A stretch of DNA of 64,000 nt, taken from assembly GCF_004786035.1 (NCBI RefSeq), contig NZ_CP035088.1, forward strand, positions 6,533,001-6,597,000. Direction: 5' to 3'. The notes under the pieces are model-generated. The model saw only the letters and a program-made list of their open reading frames with translations, was not told the DNA's origin and searched no databases. Source of the stretch: Pseudomonas viciae. GTDB lineage: Bacteria; Pseudomonadota; Gammaproteobacteria; Pseudomonadales; Pseudomonadaceae. Position 1 is the stretch's first letter. Each line of letters opens with the position of its first letter. Below are positions 17,956 to 26,982 of the stretch, in pieces. Made by a program: the position numbers and the translations under genes.

Positions 17956-20007
17956 GTGAGCGTGAACAACCCTCTTTTGCAGTCCTACGACCTGCCGCCA
18001 TTCTCGACGATCCGTGCCGAGCACGTGCAACCGGCCATCGAGCAGATCCTGGCTGACAACCGTGCCGCCATCGCTGAAATCCTCAAGACCCAAGGCCAGC
18101 AGCCTACCTGGGCCGGCCTGGTGCTGGCGATGGACGAGCTCAATGATCGCCTGGGCGCCGCCTGGAGCCCGGTGAGCCATTTGAACGCCGTGCGCAACAG
18201 CCCCGAACTGCGCGAAGCCTACGAGGCCTGCCTGCCGGCGCTGAGTGCTTACTCCACGGAGCTGGGCCAGAACCGCGAGCTGTTCCAGGCGTTCGAAGCC
18301 CTGGCGAGCAGCCCTGAAGCCGCCGGTTTCGACGTCGCGCAAAAAACCATCCTCGAGCATTCCCTGCGGGACTTCCGCCTGTCGGGCATCGACCTGCCGC
18401 CCGAGCAGCAGAAGCGCTACGCCGAGGTGCAGAGCAAACTGTCCGAGCTGGGCAGCCGTTTCTCCAACCAACTGCTGGACGCGACCCAGGCCTGGACCAA
18501 GCACGTCACCGACGAAACCACCCTCGCCGGCCTGACCGATTCGGCCAAGGCGCAAATGGCTGCGGCCGCCCAGGCCAAAGAGCTGGACGGTTGGCTGATC
18601 AACCTGGAATTCCCCAGCTACTACGCGGTGATGACCTACGCCGAAGACCGCGCCCTGCGTGAGGAAGTCTACGCCGCGTACTGCACCCGCGCGTCGGACC
18701 AGGGCCCGAATGCCGGCCAGAACGATAACACCCCGGTAATGGAAGAGATCCTCGACCTGCGCCAGGAACTGGCCCAATTGCTGGGCTTCGCCAATTTCGC
18801 GGAACTGAGCCTGGCGACCAAAATGGCTGAGTCCAGCGATCAGGTGCTCAGCTTCCTGCGCGACCTGGCCAAGCGCAGCAAACCATTTGCCGCCCTGGAT
18901 CTGGAACAGTTGAAGGCGTTCGCCGCCGAACAGGGCTGCCCCGACCTGCAGAGCTGGGACAGCGGTTTCTACGGTGAAAAGCTGCGCCAGCAGCGTTACA
19001 GCGTGGCCCAGGAAGCCCTGCGCGCGTACTTCCCGATCGATAAGGTGCTGGGCGGTCTGTTCGCCATCGTGCAACGCCTCTACGGTATCGAAATCGCCGA
19101 ACTGAAAGGTTTCGACACTTGGCATCCGGACGTGCGCCTGTTCGAAATCAAGGAAAACGGGCAGCACGTCGGCCGCTTCTTCTTCGACCTCTACGCCCGC
19201 GCCAACAAGCGTGGCGGCGCCTGGATGGACGGCGCCCGTGACCGTCGGCGCACCTTCGATGGCGTGCTGCAAAGCCCGGTCGCCAACCTGGTGTGCAACT
19301 TCACCCCGGCTGACAGCGGCAAACCGGCGCTGCTGACCCACGACGAAGTCACCACGCTGTTCCACGAGTTCGGCCATGGCCTGCACCACCTGCTGACCCG
19401 CGTCGAACACGCTGGCGTGTCCGGCATCAACGGCGTGGCCTGGGATGCCGTGGAACTGCCGAGCCAGTTCATGGAGAACTGGTGCTGGGAGCCTGAAGGC
19501 CTGGCACTGATTTCCGGTCACTACGAAACCGGTGAACCACTGCCCCAGGACCTGCTGGAAAAAATGCTCGCGGCGAAAAACTTCCAGTCCGGCCTGATGA
19601 TGGTCCGCCAACTGGAGTTCTCGCTGTTCGACTTCGAGCTGCACGCCACCCACGGCGACGGCCGCAGCGTGCTGCAAGTGCTTGAAGGCGTGCGCGATGA
19701 AGTCTCGGTCATGCGCCCGCCGGCCTATAACCGCTTCCCCAACAGCTTCGCCCACATCTTTGCCGGCGGTTATGCGGCGGGCTACTACAGCTACAAATGG
19801 GCGGAAGTGCTGTCGGCTGATGCGTTTTCCAAGTTCGAAGAGGACGGTGTGCTCAACGCCGAAACCGGCCGCGCCTTCCGTGAGGCGATCCTGGCCCGTG
19901 GCGGCTCCCAGGAGCCGATGGTGCTGTTCGTCGACTTCCGTGGTCGTGAGCCGTCAATTGACGCACTCTTGCGCCACAGCGGCCTGACCGAGGACGCCGC
20001 AGCATGA
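17956..20007 (+). CDS. prlC: Oligopeptidase A, M3 zinc metallopeptidase
   Basis: 683 residues from GTG at 17956, which has AAGGTG six bases upstream; an ATG nine codons earlier is less likely. Cytosolic M3 thermolysin-like enzyme that degrades short peptides and cleaved signal peptides. The active site HEFGH is at residues 470-474, the third zinc ligand lies in WDAVELPSQFMENW, and the substrate-binding Tyr loop AHIFAGGYAAGYYSYKW is intact. The stop overlaps the start of the zinc-ribbon gene (ATGA), as for PA0067-PA0068. Confidence 0.96.
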   Translation: MSVNNPLLQSYDLPPFSTIRAEHVQPAIEQILADNRAAIAEILKTQGQQPTWAGLVLAMDELNDRLGAAWSPVSHLNAVRNSPELREAYEACLPALSAYSTELGQNRELFQAFEALASSPEAAGFDVAQKTILEHSLRDFRLSGIDLPPEQQKRYAEVQSKLSELGSRFSNQLLDATQAWTKHVTDETTLAGLTDSAKAQMAAAAQAKELDGWLINLEFPSYYAVMTYAEDRALREEVYAAYCTRASDQGPNAGQNDNTPVMEEILDLRQELAQLLGFANFAELSLATKMAESSDQVLSFLRDLAKRSKPFAALDLEQLKAFAAEQGCPDLQSWDSGFYGEKLRQQRYSVAQEALRAYFPIDKVLGGLFAIVQRLYGIEIAELKGFDTWHPDVRLFEIKENGQHVGRFFFDLYARANKRGGAWMDGARDRRRTFDGVLQSPVANLVCNFTPADSGKPALLTHDEVTTLFHEFGHGLHHLLTRVEHAGVSGINGVAWDAVELPSQFMENWCWEPEGLALISGHYETGEPLPQDLLEKMLAAKNFQSGLMMVRQLEFSLFDFELHATHGDGRSVLQVLEGVRDEVSVMRPPAYNRFPNSFAHIFAGGYAAGYYSYKWAEVLSADAFSKFEEDGVLNAETGRAFREAILARGGSQEPMVLFVDFRGREPSIDALLRHSGLTEDAAA

Positions 20008-20282
20008 ACGAGGGGCCTGTGATTACCAAACGACGCTTCATCGCCGGGGCGGTTTGCCCGGCGTGCAGTGAGCCGGACAAGTTGATGATGTGGAACGAAG
20101 ACGGCGTGCCCCACCGTGAGTGTGTGGCCTGCGGTTATTCCGACACCCTCAACGAACAAGGCCTGTCGGTGCCCAAGGAGTTGGGCACCCGGGTCAATAC
20201 GTCGGCGCCTAAAGTGCCGGACGCCAAGGTTCAGGCAGTGCAGTTTTTCCCCAACCCCAAGTTGAAGAAAAAAACCGACTGA
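20004..20282 (+). CDS. YheV-type small zinc-ribbon protein (DUF2387)
   Basis: 92 residues. Two Cys pairs, CPAC near residue 18 and CVAC near 45, form a zinc-ribbon knuckle; the tail is basic. The match is to the YheV/DUF2387 family, which sits directly after prlC in many gammaproteobacteria; function unknown. Overlaps prlC by four bases and is translationally coupled to it. A perfect GC-rich hairpin (20298-20321) follows the stop codon. Confidence 0.85.
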   Translation: MNEGPVITKRRFIAGAVCPACSEPDKLMMWNEDGVPHRECVACGYSDTLNEQGLSVPKELGTRVNTSAPKVPDAKVQAVQFFPNPKLKKKTD

Positions 20283-20297
20283 ATTATCCGGCATCAC

Positions 20298-20321
20298 CTT
20301 CCGGGCCACCCGGCCCGGAAG
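20298..20321 (+). terminator. GC-rich hairpin after prlC-yheV
   Basis: CTTCCGGGCC/GGCCCGGAAG, a perfect 10-base stem with a 4-base loop, starting 16 bases after the stop. No T run follows, so termination may be partial or Rho-assisted. Confidence 0.5.
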
Positions 20322-20397
20322 CGATACATATATACCGCCTGGCTTGCAGCCGTCCTGCCCAGACTTGTCCATCAAGTCCACTGACAGGAAGGCTTCC

Positions 20398-22437
20398 ATG
20401 CCCAACGCTGACAACCCGCTGTTGCAGGCCTATGACCTGCCCCCTTTCGCCCAGATCCAAGCCAGGCATTTCTCACCGGCCCTCGACCGGATCCTTGCAG
20501 AGAGCCGCGTTCAGGTGGCCGATATCATCAAGACCCAGACACCGTTTCCCACCTGGGACGATCTGGTGCTGGCCATGGATGAAATCCATACGCGGCTGGA
20601 AGGTTTCGACTCACTGCTGGATCTTCTGACCTCGGCCAGGACGGGAGACGAGTGGACCCAGGCTTCACTGGACTGCACTGAGCGGCTGCATGACTTCCAG
20701 CGGTCGCTGAGACAGCATCCGGAACTGTTCCAGCTTTATCAGCGCCTGGCAGACAGCCAGATCGCCCGGCATTTCGAACCGGCGCGTAAACGCGTCCTGG
20801 AAAAAATCCTTCGACAATTTCGCCAAAACGACCAGGCACTCACGTCGCGGGCCGACCTGAACGCCTTGAAGCGCCGTATCCAAGGGGCTCAGCAGTTGTT
20901 CCTGGAGAACCTGCACAAAGCCAATAACGCCTGGAGCAAAACCTTCGACGATGAGGCCCAATTGAGTGGCCTGCCCTCGGCTTTCAAACAGCAGATGGCC
21001 CGCCAGGCGCGTAAGGCCGGGCGCACGGGATGGCTGCTGACCCTCAGCGACGAGTCATTTGGCATTGTCATGGGCTACGCCGACAATCGCCTTTTGCGCC
21101 AGGCACTGTACGTGGCCTACAGCACGCGCGCATCGGACCAGGGGCCCCAGGCCGGCCAGTTCGACAACGGCGAGGTACTCAGGCAATTGCTGGAGGACCG
21201 TCACCGCTACGCAACGTCGCTCGGCTACGCGAATTTCGCTCAGATGGCGATCGAGCCAGAGCAAGCCGAGTCTGCCGAACAGGTCACGACATTCTTGCAA
21301 GGGCAACTCGCCCTGCACCAAAGCGCTTTTACCAGGGACACTGAACAGCTCAAGGCATTTGCCAACCAGAATGGTTTCGGCGAGCTCCAGCCTTGGGATT
21401 ATCCGTACCTGACGGAAAAGCTCCGTCAACAGACGGCGGGAATCTCTCGGCATGCGCTCAGTGCCTGGTTTCCCCTGGAATCGACTTTTTCACAGTTGCT
21501 GCTGATCGCAAAGGCGCTGTTCGGGGTGGACTTCATCGAGCGTCAGGATGTTGCTACCTGGCATCCCGAGGTGCGTCTTTTTGAAGTTCACGAGTGGGGA
21601 CAAGTCATTGGTTATCTCTATTTCGACCCATTCGACGATGCGAACCGCAACGGCTATCCCAATACCACTACCCTGCGAAACCGACGCATCACCGCCGAGG
21701 GTCGCCCCCGACACCCCATCGCGATCCTGCATGGCTGGCTGCCACGCGGCTCAGGCGCCGAACCGACCGTGCTCGACCACTTGCAGTTGCGCATTCTTTT
21801 TCATGAGTTCGGCCATTGCCTGCACCATGTGCTGACCCGGGCTGAGTACCGCGACGTGTCCGGCATCACCGATCTATCCCGCGATACCTCCGAGTTTGCG
21901 GGCATGTTGTTCGAACAATGGTGCTTCTCCAAGCAATGCCTGGTTCGCGTGGCAAAGCACTACCAAACCGGTGCGGCGATGCCTGATAAGGTCGCCGATC
22001 AATTACTGACCTTCGCCAATACCCAGGCCAGTTGGGAAACCGCCCTGCTGTTGCGCAACGCGCTGTTGGATATGGAGTTGCACCGCACCCATGGCGATGG
22101 GCGCACCGTCCAGCAGGTGTTCGATCAGGTCAATGCGCAAACAGGGCATCTGCCCGTGTTCGCCAACGAACGCTGGCCCAATGGCCTGGACTACATGGTG
22201 ACCGGCTATGCGGCCAAAATTTACGCCTATGCCTGGTCGAAAGAGTTGGCGATGGCCGTGTTCCAGAGATTCAAGCGCGAGGGGCTGTTCAACGCACAAA
22301 TCGGTCGCAGGCTACGCGAAACGCTATTCGCGCCGGGCGATTCGCGACCGCTGTCCGAATCCATCGCAGCCTTTTCAGGCACGCCACCGATCATTGCTCG
22401 GGAAGGGCAAGCCGGGGGTCAAGGTGATGGGCCGTAG
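20398..22437 (+). CDS. Second M3-family peptidase, diverged paralog of PrlC
   Basis: 679 residues, starting at ATG 20398 (AGGAAGG six bases upstream). The opening DNPLLQAYDLPPFAQIQ mirrors PrlC, and the zinc site FHEFGHCLHH (His469, His473) is kept, with the third-ligand Glu probably in DTSEFAGML. Elsewhere the active site departs from the family: PSQ after that Glu is AGM, the His of the loop before GGY is Tyr (GLDYMVTGY), and one Tyr of GYY is Ile (AAKIYAYAW). It may therefore have altered or weak peptidase activity. The 3' end overlaps the convergent phosphatase gene by 47 bases. From memory, this gene is absent at this position in P. aeruginosa. Confidence 0.88.
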   Translation: MPNADNPLLQAYDLPPFAQIQARHFSPALDRILAESRVQVADIIKTQTPFPTWDDLVLAMDEIHTRLEGFDSLLDLLTSARTGDEWTQASLDCTERLHDFQRSLRQHPELFQLYQRLADSQIARHFEPARKRVLEKILRQFRQNDQALTSRADLNALKRRIQGAQQLFLENLHKANNAWSKTFDDEAQLSGLPSAFKQQMARQARKAGRTGWLLTLSDESFGIVMGYADNRLLRQALYVAYSTRASDQGPQAGQFDNGEVLRQLLEDRHRYATSLGYANFAQMAIEPEQAESAEQVTTFLQGQLALHQSAFTRDTEQLKAFANQNGFGELQPWDYPYLTEKLRQQTAGISRHALSAWFPLESTFSQLLLIAKALFGVDFIERQDVATWHPEVRLFEVHEWGQVIGYLYFDPFDDANRNGYPNTTTLRNRRITAEGRPRHPIAILHGWLPRGSGAEPTVLDHLQLRILFHEFGHCLHHVLTRAEYRDVSGITDLSRDTSEFAGMLFEQWCFSKQCLVRVAKHYQTGAAMPDKVADQLLTFANTQASWETALLLRNALLDMELHRTHGDGRTVQQVFDQVNAQTGHLPVFANERWPNGLDYMVTGYAAKIYAYAWSKELAMAVFQRFKREGLFNAQIGRRLRETLFAPGDSRPLSESIAAFSGTPPIIAREGQAGGQGDGP

Positions 22438-23071
22438 CGGTCGAGTTGACCCAGCTTTTCAAGGAGCAAAGCGCAAAGACGCTGGTGCTGCAATCGCCGT
22501 TGGCCAATGCCGTACGGAGTTTTTCAACATCGGCCTGCATCATGTAGCGAACCCCATCCTTGAAGTGATAGCTGTCACCGAAGCCACCTTCAGTCATTTC
22601 GTTCAAGGCGTCTTCTTTGCTCCAGCCCTGCACCACCACCCGATACATGGCCGCCACCAGCCCGGTGCGGTCCGAGCCGTGCTTGCAGTGCATCAGCACC
22701 GGGCCATTGGTTTCGGCAACCTGGACAGCGCGCAAGGCCTTGAGTATGTCGCTGTCGTCGACATGATTGGTGCGATAAGGCAATTGCACCTGCTTGATGC
22801 CGGGTGTGGATAACCAGCTCGCATCCGAGTCAGGCAGAAACGTGATGACCGTGCCGATCTTGAGTTTCGTCAGCAGGGGCAAGGCACCGCCGTCGGGCAA
22901 GGAGCTGCGATAAAGGGTCGGCGACATCTGATACAGGTTGTAGTGCTTTTCCACCGGCTGGGCCCAATCAGCCGGTCTCGCCTCCTTGAAGTCAGCCGCC
23001 TGGGCCGCAGACCCGGCAAACAGGAAGAGTAAGGTCAGGCAGAGCAGTGAACGCAAAGAACGCTTGGGCAT
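22391..23071 (-). CDS. Exported tyrosine/dual-specificity-type phosphatase
   Basis: 226 residues with a Sec signal peptide (cleavage after about AAQAA, residue 26). The P-loop is HCKHGSDRTG, with nucleophile Cys129 and Arg135, the CX5R signature of cysteine-based phosphatases. The general acid is probably one of the Asp in HVDDSD (about 104-108). A secreted or periplasmic location is predicted. Overlaps the end of the M3 paralog gene tail to tail, and is divergent from the SOS-controlled radical SAM gene. The substrate (phosphoprotein, inositol phosphate or other) is unknown. Confidence 0.86.
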   Translation of the reverse strand: MPKRSLRSLLCLTLLFLFAGSAAQAADFKEARPADWAQPVEKHYNLYQMSPTLYRSSLPDGGALPLLTKLKIGTVITFLPDSDASWLSTPGIKQVQLPYRTNHVDDSDILKALRAVQVAETNGPVLMHCKHGSDRTGLVAAMYRVVVQGWSKEDALNEMTEGGFGDSYHFKDGVRYMMQADVEKLRTALANGDCSTSVFALCSLKSWVNSTATAHHLDPRLALPEQ

Positions 23072-23233
23072 GTGCGGACCGGAAACGAAACATTCGAAGC
23101 GTGCAGTTTCGCCTCGCTCCGGTTAAAAGCCTGTGAGGAGAACGTCAAAGCGGTGTGAACGAGACGCCAGGGGTTATTCCAGGGCCAGGCCGGACTGCTG
23201 AATGGCACTGGTCTTAATCGAATGCAGCGAATA

Positions 23234-23249
23234 CTGTATGCACATACAG
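23234..23249. promoter_or_regulatory. LexA (SOS) box of the radical SAM gene
   Basis: CTGTATGCACATACAG fits CTGT-N8-ACAG exactly and is a perfect palindrome except at the centre. It is 16 bases before the ATG at 23266, a repressing position. PA0069, the P. aeruginosa counterpart, belongs to the LexA regulon (recalled from published work on ciprofloxacin/SOS responses). Confidence 0.88.
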
Positions 23250-23265
23250 CAATCGGAGTATTCCC

Positions 23266-24324
23266 ATGCCCACCCCCCTTGCGCCCCGTGGCCGTGGCAC
23301 CGCCACCAACCCGCACAACCGCTTCGCCCCGAGCCGCTCGGTGGCCGAAGATGACGGTTGGTACCAGGAAGTCCCGCCGACCCAAGGCACCGAAGTGCGC
23401 ATCGAAATGGCCAAGACCATCATCACCCGCAACACCTCGCCGGATATTCCTTTCGACCGCTCCATCAACCCCTACCGAGGCTGTGAGCACGGCTGCATCT
23501 ACTGCTATGCACGGCCCAGCCATGCTTACTGGGACATGTCGCCCGGGCTGGATTTCGAAACGAAGCTGATCGCCAAGACCAACGCCGCCGATGTACTGGA
23601 GCAACAGCTGTCCAAGCGCGGCTATCAATGCGCGCCGATCAACCTGGGCTCCAACACCGACCCTTACCAGCCCATCGAGCGCGAACAGCGCATTACCCGC
23701 AGGATCCTGGAGGTGCTGCTGCGTTACCGTCACCCGGTGACCATCGTGACCAAGGGCTCGCTGATCCTGCGCGACCTGGACCTGCTGACCGAACTGGCGC
23801 AACAGCGCCTGGTGGCAGTAATGATCAGCCTCACCACCCTGGACGATGAACTCAAGCGCATTCTCGAACCCCGCGCAGCGGCGCCCAAGGCACGGTTGCG
23901 GGCGATCAAGGTCATGCGCGAGGCGGGTATTCCTGTGGGCGTGCTGTGCTCACCGATGATCCCGATGATCAACGACAGCGAGATCGAGAACCTGCTCGCC
24001 GAGGCCCACGCCGCCGGCGCACAGAGTGCCGCCTACATCATGTTGCGCCTGCCGCTGGAAGTGGCGCCGCTGTTCGAAGAGTGGTTGCAGGCGCACTACC
24101 CGCAACGCGCCGCCCATGTGTTGAGCCTGGTCCGCCAGAGCCGTGGCGGCGAACTGTACGATAGCCAGTTCGGTACCCGAATGCGCGGCGAAGGCCCCTT
24201 CGCCGACCTGCTGGCCCAGCGCTTCACCAAAGCGATCAAGCGTCTGGGGCTTGATCGCCGCGAAGGCTACAATCTCGATTGCGAAGCCTTTTGTCCGCCA
24301 GGTCGGCAGATGTCGTTGATTTGA
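23266..24324 (+). CDS. PA0069-family radical SAM protein (SPL-like), SOS-controlled
   Basis: 352 residues. The Fe-S motif is Cys73, Cys77 and Cys80 in RGCEHGCIYCYARP, the radical SAM CX3CX2C pattern. The fold resembles spore photoproduct lyase-related proteins (COG1533), so a role in DNA-lesion processing is a reasonable guess given the LexA box just upstream; no activity is established to my knowledge. GGAG seven bases before the ATG. Monocistronic. Confidence 0.9.
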   Translation: MPTPLAPRGRGTATNPHNRFAPSRSVAEDDGWYQEVPPTQGTEVRIEMAKTIITRNTSPDIPFDRSINPYRGCEHGCIYCYARPSHAYWDMSPGLDFETKLIAKTNAADVLEQQLSKRGYQCAPINLGSNTDPYQPIEREQRITRRILEVLLRYRHPVTIVTKGSLILRDLDLLTELAQQRLVAVMISLTTLDDELKRILEPRAAAPKARLRAIKVMREAGIPVGVLCSPMIPMINDSEIENLLAEAHAAGAQSAAYIMLRLPLEVAPLFEEWLQAHYPQRAAHVLSLVRQSRGGELYDSQFGTRMRGEGPFADLLAQRFTKAIKRLGLDRREGYNLDCEAFCPPGRQMSLI

Positions 24325-24455
24325 TTAAAGTTGAACTTGAAACACGTGCCGGACATGTCGGCATCCGCATTTGTTACATCTGTAATCGTTGGTCTAGAGC
24401 CTTCGATTCAGTTTGAGTTAAGTTTCGGCCGCTACCTTGTTCATCGAGTGACTGA

Positions 24456-24486
24456 CAGGTCGGGCATTTCGACCTGGACATTTTTT
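24456..24486 (+). terminator. Hairpin with T run before the carbonic anhydrase gene
   Basis: CAGGTCG (24456-24462) pairs with CGACCTG (24470-24476), and TTTTTT follows at 24481-24486. It is 132 bases after the radical SAM gene and 40 bases before the carbonic anhydrase ATG, so it could terminate the former or attenuate the latter. Confidence 0.6.
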
Positions 24487-24525
24487 AACCAGCCACTGGC
24501 GTCATACCGTCAAAGAGGATGAATC

Positions 24526-25257
24526 ATGAGTGACAAGGATAAACAGCCGTTGGCTGCGTCGGCTTCAGCCCAACCCGAGGCGGAGACCGCCGATGCAGCG
24601 CTGCAGCATATTGTTGACGGCTTTTTGCATTTCCATCACGAGATCTTTCCGCAGCAGGAAGAACTCTTCAAGAAACTCGCCACCGCCCAGAAGCCCCGGG
24701 CGATGTTCATCACCTGCGCCGATTCGCGCATCGTGCCCGAGTTGATCACCCATAGCTCCCCCGGCGACCTATTCGTGACCCGCAACGTCGGCAACGTCGT
24801 TCCGCCTTACGGGCAGATGAACGGCGGCGTCTCCACCGCCATCGAGTACGCCGTGCTGGCCCTCGGTGTGCAGCACATCATTGTTTGTGGCCATTCCGAT
24901 TGCGGCGCCATGCGCGCGGTACTCAACCCCGACACCCTGGAAAAAATGCCCACGGTCAAAGCCTGGCTGCGCCACGCCGAAGTGGCCAAGACCATGGTCC
25001 ATGACAACTGCCCGTGCGCTGACGAAAAACAAACCATGCCCATCCTCACCGAAGAGAACGTGATCGCGCAGCTGCAACATCTGCGAACGCACCCCTCGGT
25101 GGCCTCGCGCATGGCCAACGGTCAGTTGTTCATCCACGGCTGGGTGTACAACATCGAAACCAGCGAGATCAAAGCCTATGACGCGGACCAGGGACGTTTC
25201 CTGCCGCTCGATGGCAGCCATCCGATACCGGTGGCGACGCCCAAAGCGCGCTTCTAA
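24526..25257 (+). CDS. Beta-class carbonic anhydrase
   Basis: 243 residues. Interconverts CO2 and bicarbonate in the cytoplasm. Zinc ligands Cys64, His123 and Cys126 (ITCADSR; IVCGHSDCGAM) and the catalytic Asp66-Arg68 dyad are all present. AGAGGATGAATC before the ATG at 24526 supplies the ribosome-binding site. It is followed after 92 bases by a SulP transporter gene, a pairing also known in P. putida, which suggests linked bicarbonate uptake and CO2 hydration. Confidence 0.95.
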   Translation: MSDKDKQPLAASASAQPEAETADAALQHIVDGFLHFHHEIFPQQEELFKKLATAQKPRAMFITCADSRIVPELITHSSPGDLFVTRNVGNVVPPYGQMNGGVSTAIEYAVLALGVQHIIVCGHSDCGAMRAVLNPDTLEKMPTVKAWLRHAEVAKTMVHDNCPCADEKQTMPILTEENVIAQLQHLRTHPSVASRMANGQLFIHGWVYNIETSEIKAYDADQGRFLPLDGSHPIPVATPKARF

Positions 25258-25349
25258 CCACTCCTAAACATCCTTGTGTGGTTCAAGCCTTGCCGCTGTT
25301 TGAGCGGTAGGGCCTTGCCATGCCTGAAGAAAACTGCGGGAGAGTCGCC

Positions 25350-26879
25350 ATGCGTGCTGCTCAATTAAAAGCTGTTGTGCCACGGGAGCTATTGGCTTCG
25401 GTGGTTGTATTTCTGGTGGCGCTGCCCTTGTGCATGGGCATTGCCATCGCGTCTGGCCTGCCGCCGGCCAAGGGCTTGATCACTGGCATCATCGGTGGCC
25501 TGGTGGTGGGTTTCCTGGCCGGCTCAAAGCTTCAGGTCAGTGGCCCGGCCGCCGGGTTGGCGGTGCTGGTCTTCGAACTGGTGCGCCAGCATGGCGTGGC
25601 GATGCTCGGGCCGATTCTGTTGCTGGCGGGTCTTCTGCAACTGTTGGCCGGGCGCTTTCGCCTGGGCTGCTGGTTCCGGGTCACCGCGCCTGCGGTGGTC
25701 TACGGCATGCTCGCGGGTATCGGTGTGCTGATCGTACTGTCCCAGGTCCATGTAATGCTCGACGCGGCGCCCAAGCCTTCAGGGCTGGATAACCTGGCGG
25801 CATTCCCTGCGGCTGTGGCCCAGGCGTTGCCGTCCTTTGGCTGGCAGGCCGGCCTGCTCGGTTTGTCGACGATTGCGGTGATGTGGCTGTGGGAAAAGTT
25901 TCGCCCCCACAGCCTGCGCTTCGTTCCCGGCGCTCTGCTCGGCGTAGGCCTGACGACCGTTGCCAGTCTGATGCTGGCTTTGCAGGTCAAACGTGTGGAA
26001 GTACCCCAGAACCTCACCGAAGCCATTGATTGGCTGCGCCCTGCCGATCTGCTGAACCTGGCCGACCCCTCGCTACTGATCGCCGCGTTCGCCGTGGCCT
26101 TCATTGCCAGCGCCGAAACCCTGTTGTCGGCCGCCGCGGTGGATCGCATGCACAGCGGTGAACGTGCGGACTTTGACCGGGAACTGTCGGCTCAAGGTAT
26201 CGGCAATATGCTCTGCGGCCTGCTCGGCGCGCTGCCGATGACCGGCGTGATCGTGCGCAGCTCGGCCAACGTCCAGGCCGGCGCCACCACGCGGATGTCG
26301 ACGATTTTCCACGGTCTGTGGCTGTTGCTCTTCGTGCTGTTGCTGTCCAGCGTGCTGCAAAGCATTCCGGTGGCGAGCCTGGCGGGTGTGCTGGTGTACA
26401 CCGGTTTCAAACTGGTGGATCTCAAGGCGTTTCGCAGCCTGGGCCGTTATGGCCGGATGCCAATGTTCACCTATGCCGCGACGGCCCTGGCAATCATCTT
26501 CACCGACCTGCTGACCGGCGTGCTGATCGGTTTCGGCCTGACCCTGGCGAAACTGGCCTGGAAAGCTTCGCGGCTGAAAATCAGCCTGATCGATCTGCCC
26601 CAGGAAGGTGAGATGGAATTGCGGCTGGTGGGGGCGGCAACCTTTCTCAAGGTTCCGGCACTGACTCAGGTGCTGGGCGCCATACCGACAGGCGCGACCG
26701 TGCATGTGCCGCTCAATAATCTGAGCTACATCGACCATTCATGCCTGGAGTTGCTGGAAGAGTGGGGCCGGGCGAATGCCAGCAAGGGTTCGAAGCTGCT
26801 GATCGAATCCCATGGGCTCAAGCGCAGGCTGGAAGGCCGGTTGCGCACCACGGTGGGGGTTGGCGCAGCCTCTACCTGA
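25350..26879 (+). CDS. SulP-family anion (probably bicarbonate/sulfate) transporter
   Basis: 509 residues from ATG 25350, preceded by GGGAGAG at a good distance; an in-frame ATG at 25320 lacks such a site. About 10-12 transmembrane segments begin at residue 15 (LLASVVVFLVALPLCMGIAI), with the SulP signature region GLPPAKGLITGIIGG and a short C-terminal STAS-like domain (VHVPLNNLSYIDHSCLELLE). SulP proteins move sulfate, bicarbonate or other anions. Adjacency to carbonic anhydrase favours bicarbonate, but that is inference. Confidence 0.88.
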   Translation: MRAAQLKAVVPRELLASVVVFLVALPLCMGIAIASGLPPAKGLITGIIGGLVVGFLAGSKLQVSGPAAGLAVLVFELVRQHGVAMLGPILLLAGLLQLLAGRFRLGCWFRVTAPAVVYGMLAGIGVLIVLSQVHVMLDAAPKPSGLDNLAAFPAAVAQALPSFGWQAGLLGLSTIAVMWLWEKFRPHSLRFVPGALLGVGLTTVASLMLALQVKRVEVPQNLTEAIDWLRPADLLNLADPSLLIAAFAVAFIASAETLLSAAAVDRMHSGERADFDRELSAQGIGNMLCGLLGALPMTGVIVRSSANVQAGATTRMSTIFHGLWLLLFVLLLSSVLQSIPVASLAGVLVYTGFKLVDLKAFRSLGRYGRMPMFTYAATALAIIFTDLLTGVLIGFGLTLAKLAWKASRLKISLIDLPQEGEMELRLVGAATFLKVPALTQVLGAIPTGATVHVPLNNLSYIDHSCLELLEEWGRANASKGSKLLIESHGLKRRLEGRLRTTVGVGAAST

Positions 26880-26907
26880 CACCCAAGTCCACATCAAAAA
26901 TGGCGTA

Positions 26908-26946
26908 AAAAAAGGGCACCCGACTCCATCGGCGTGCCCTTTTTTC
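26908..26946. terminator. Bidirectional terminator between the SulP gene and hup
   Basis: AAAGGGCACCCG and CGGCGTGCCCTTT form the stem. An A run precedes it and a T run follows it, so it can stop both the SulP transcript (+) and the hup transcript (-). Confidence 0.92.
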
Positions 26947-26982
26947 TAGCGCTTGTCCCTCTAACCGAGGAACCCGCAGCAA

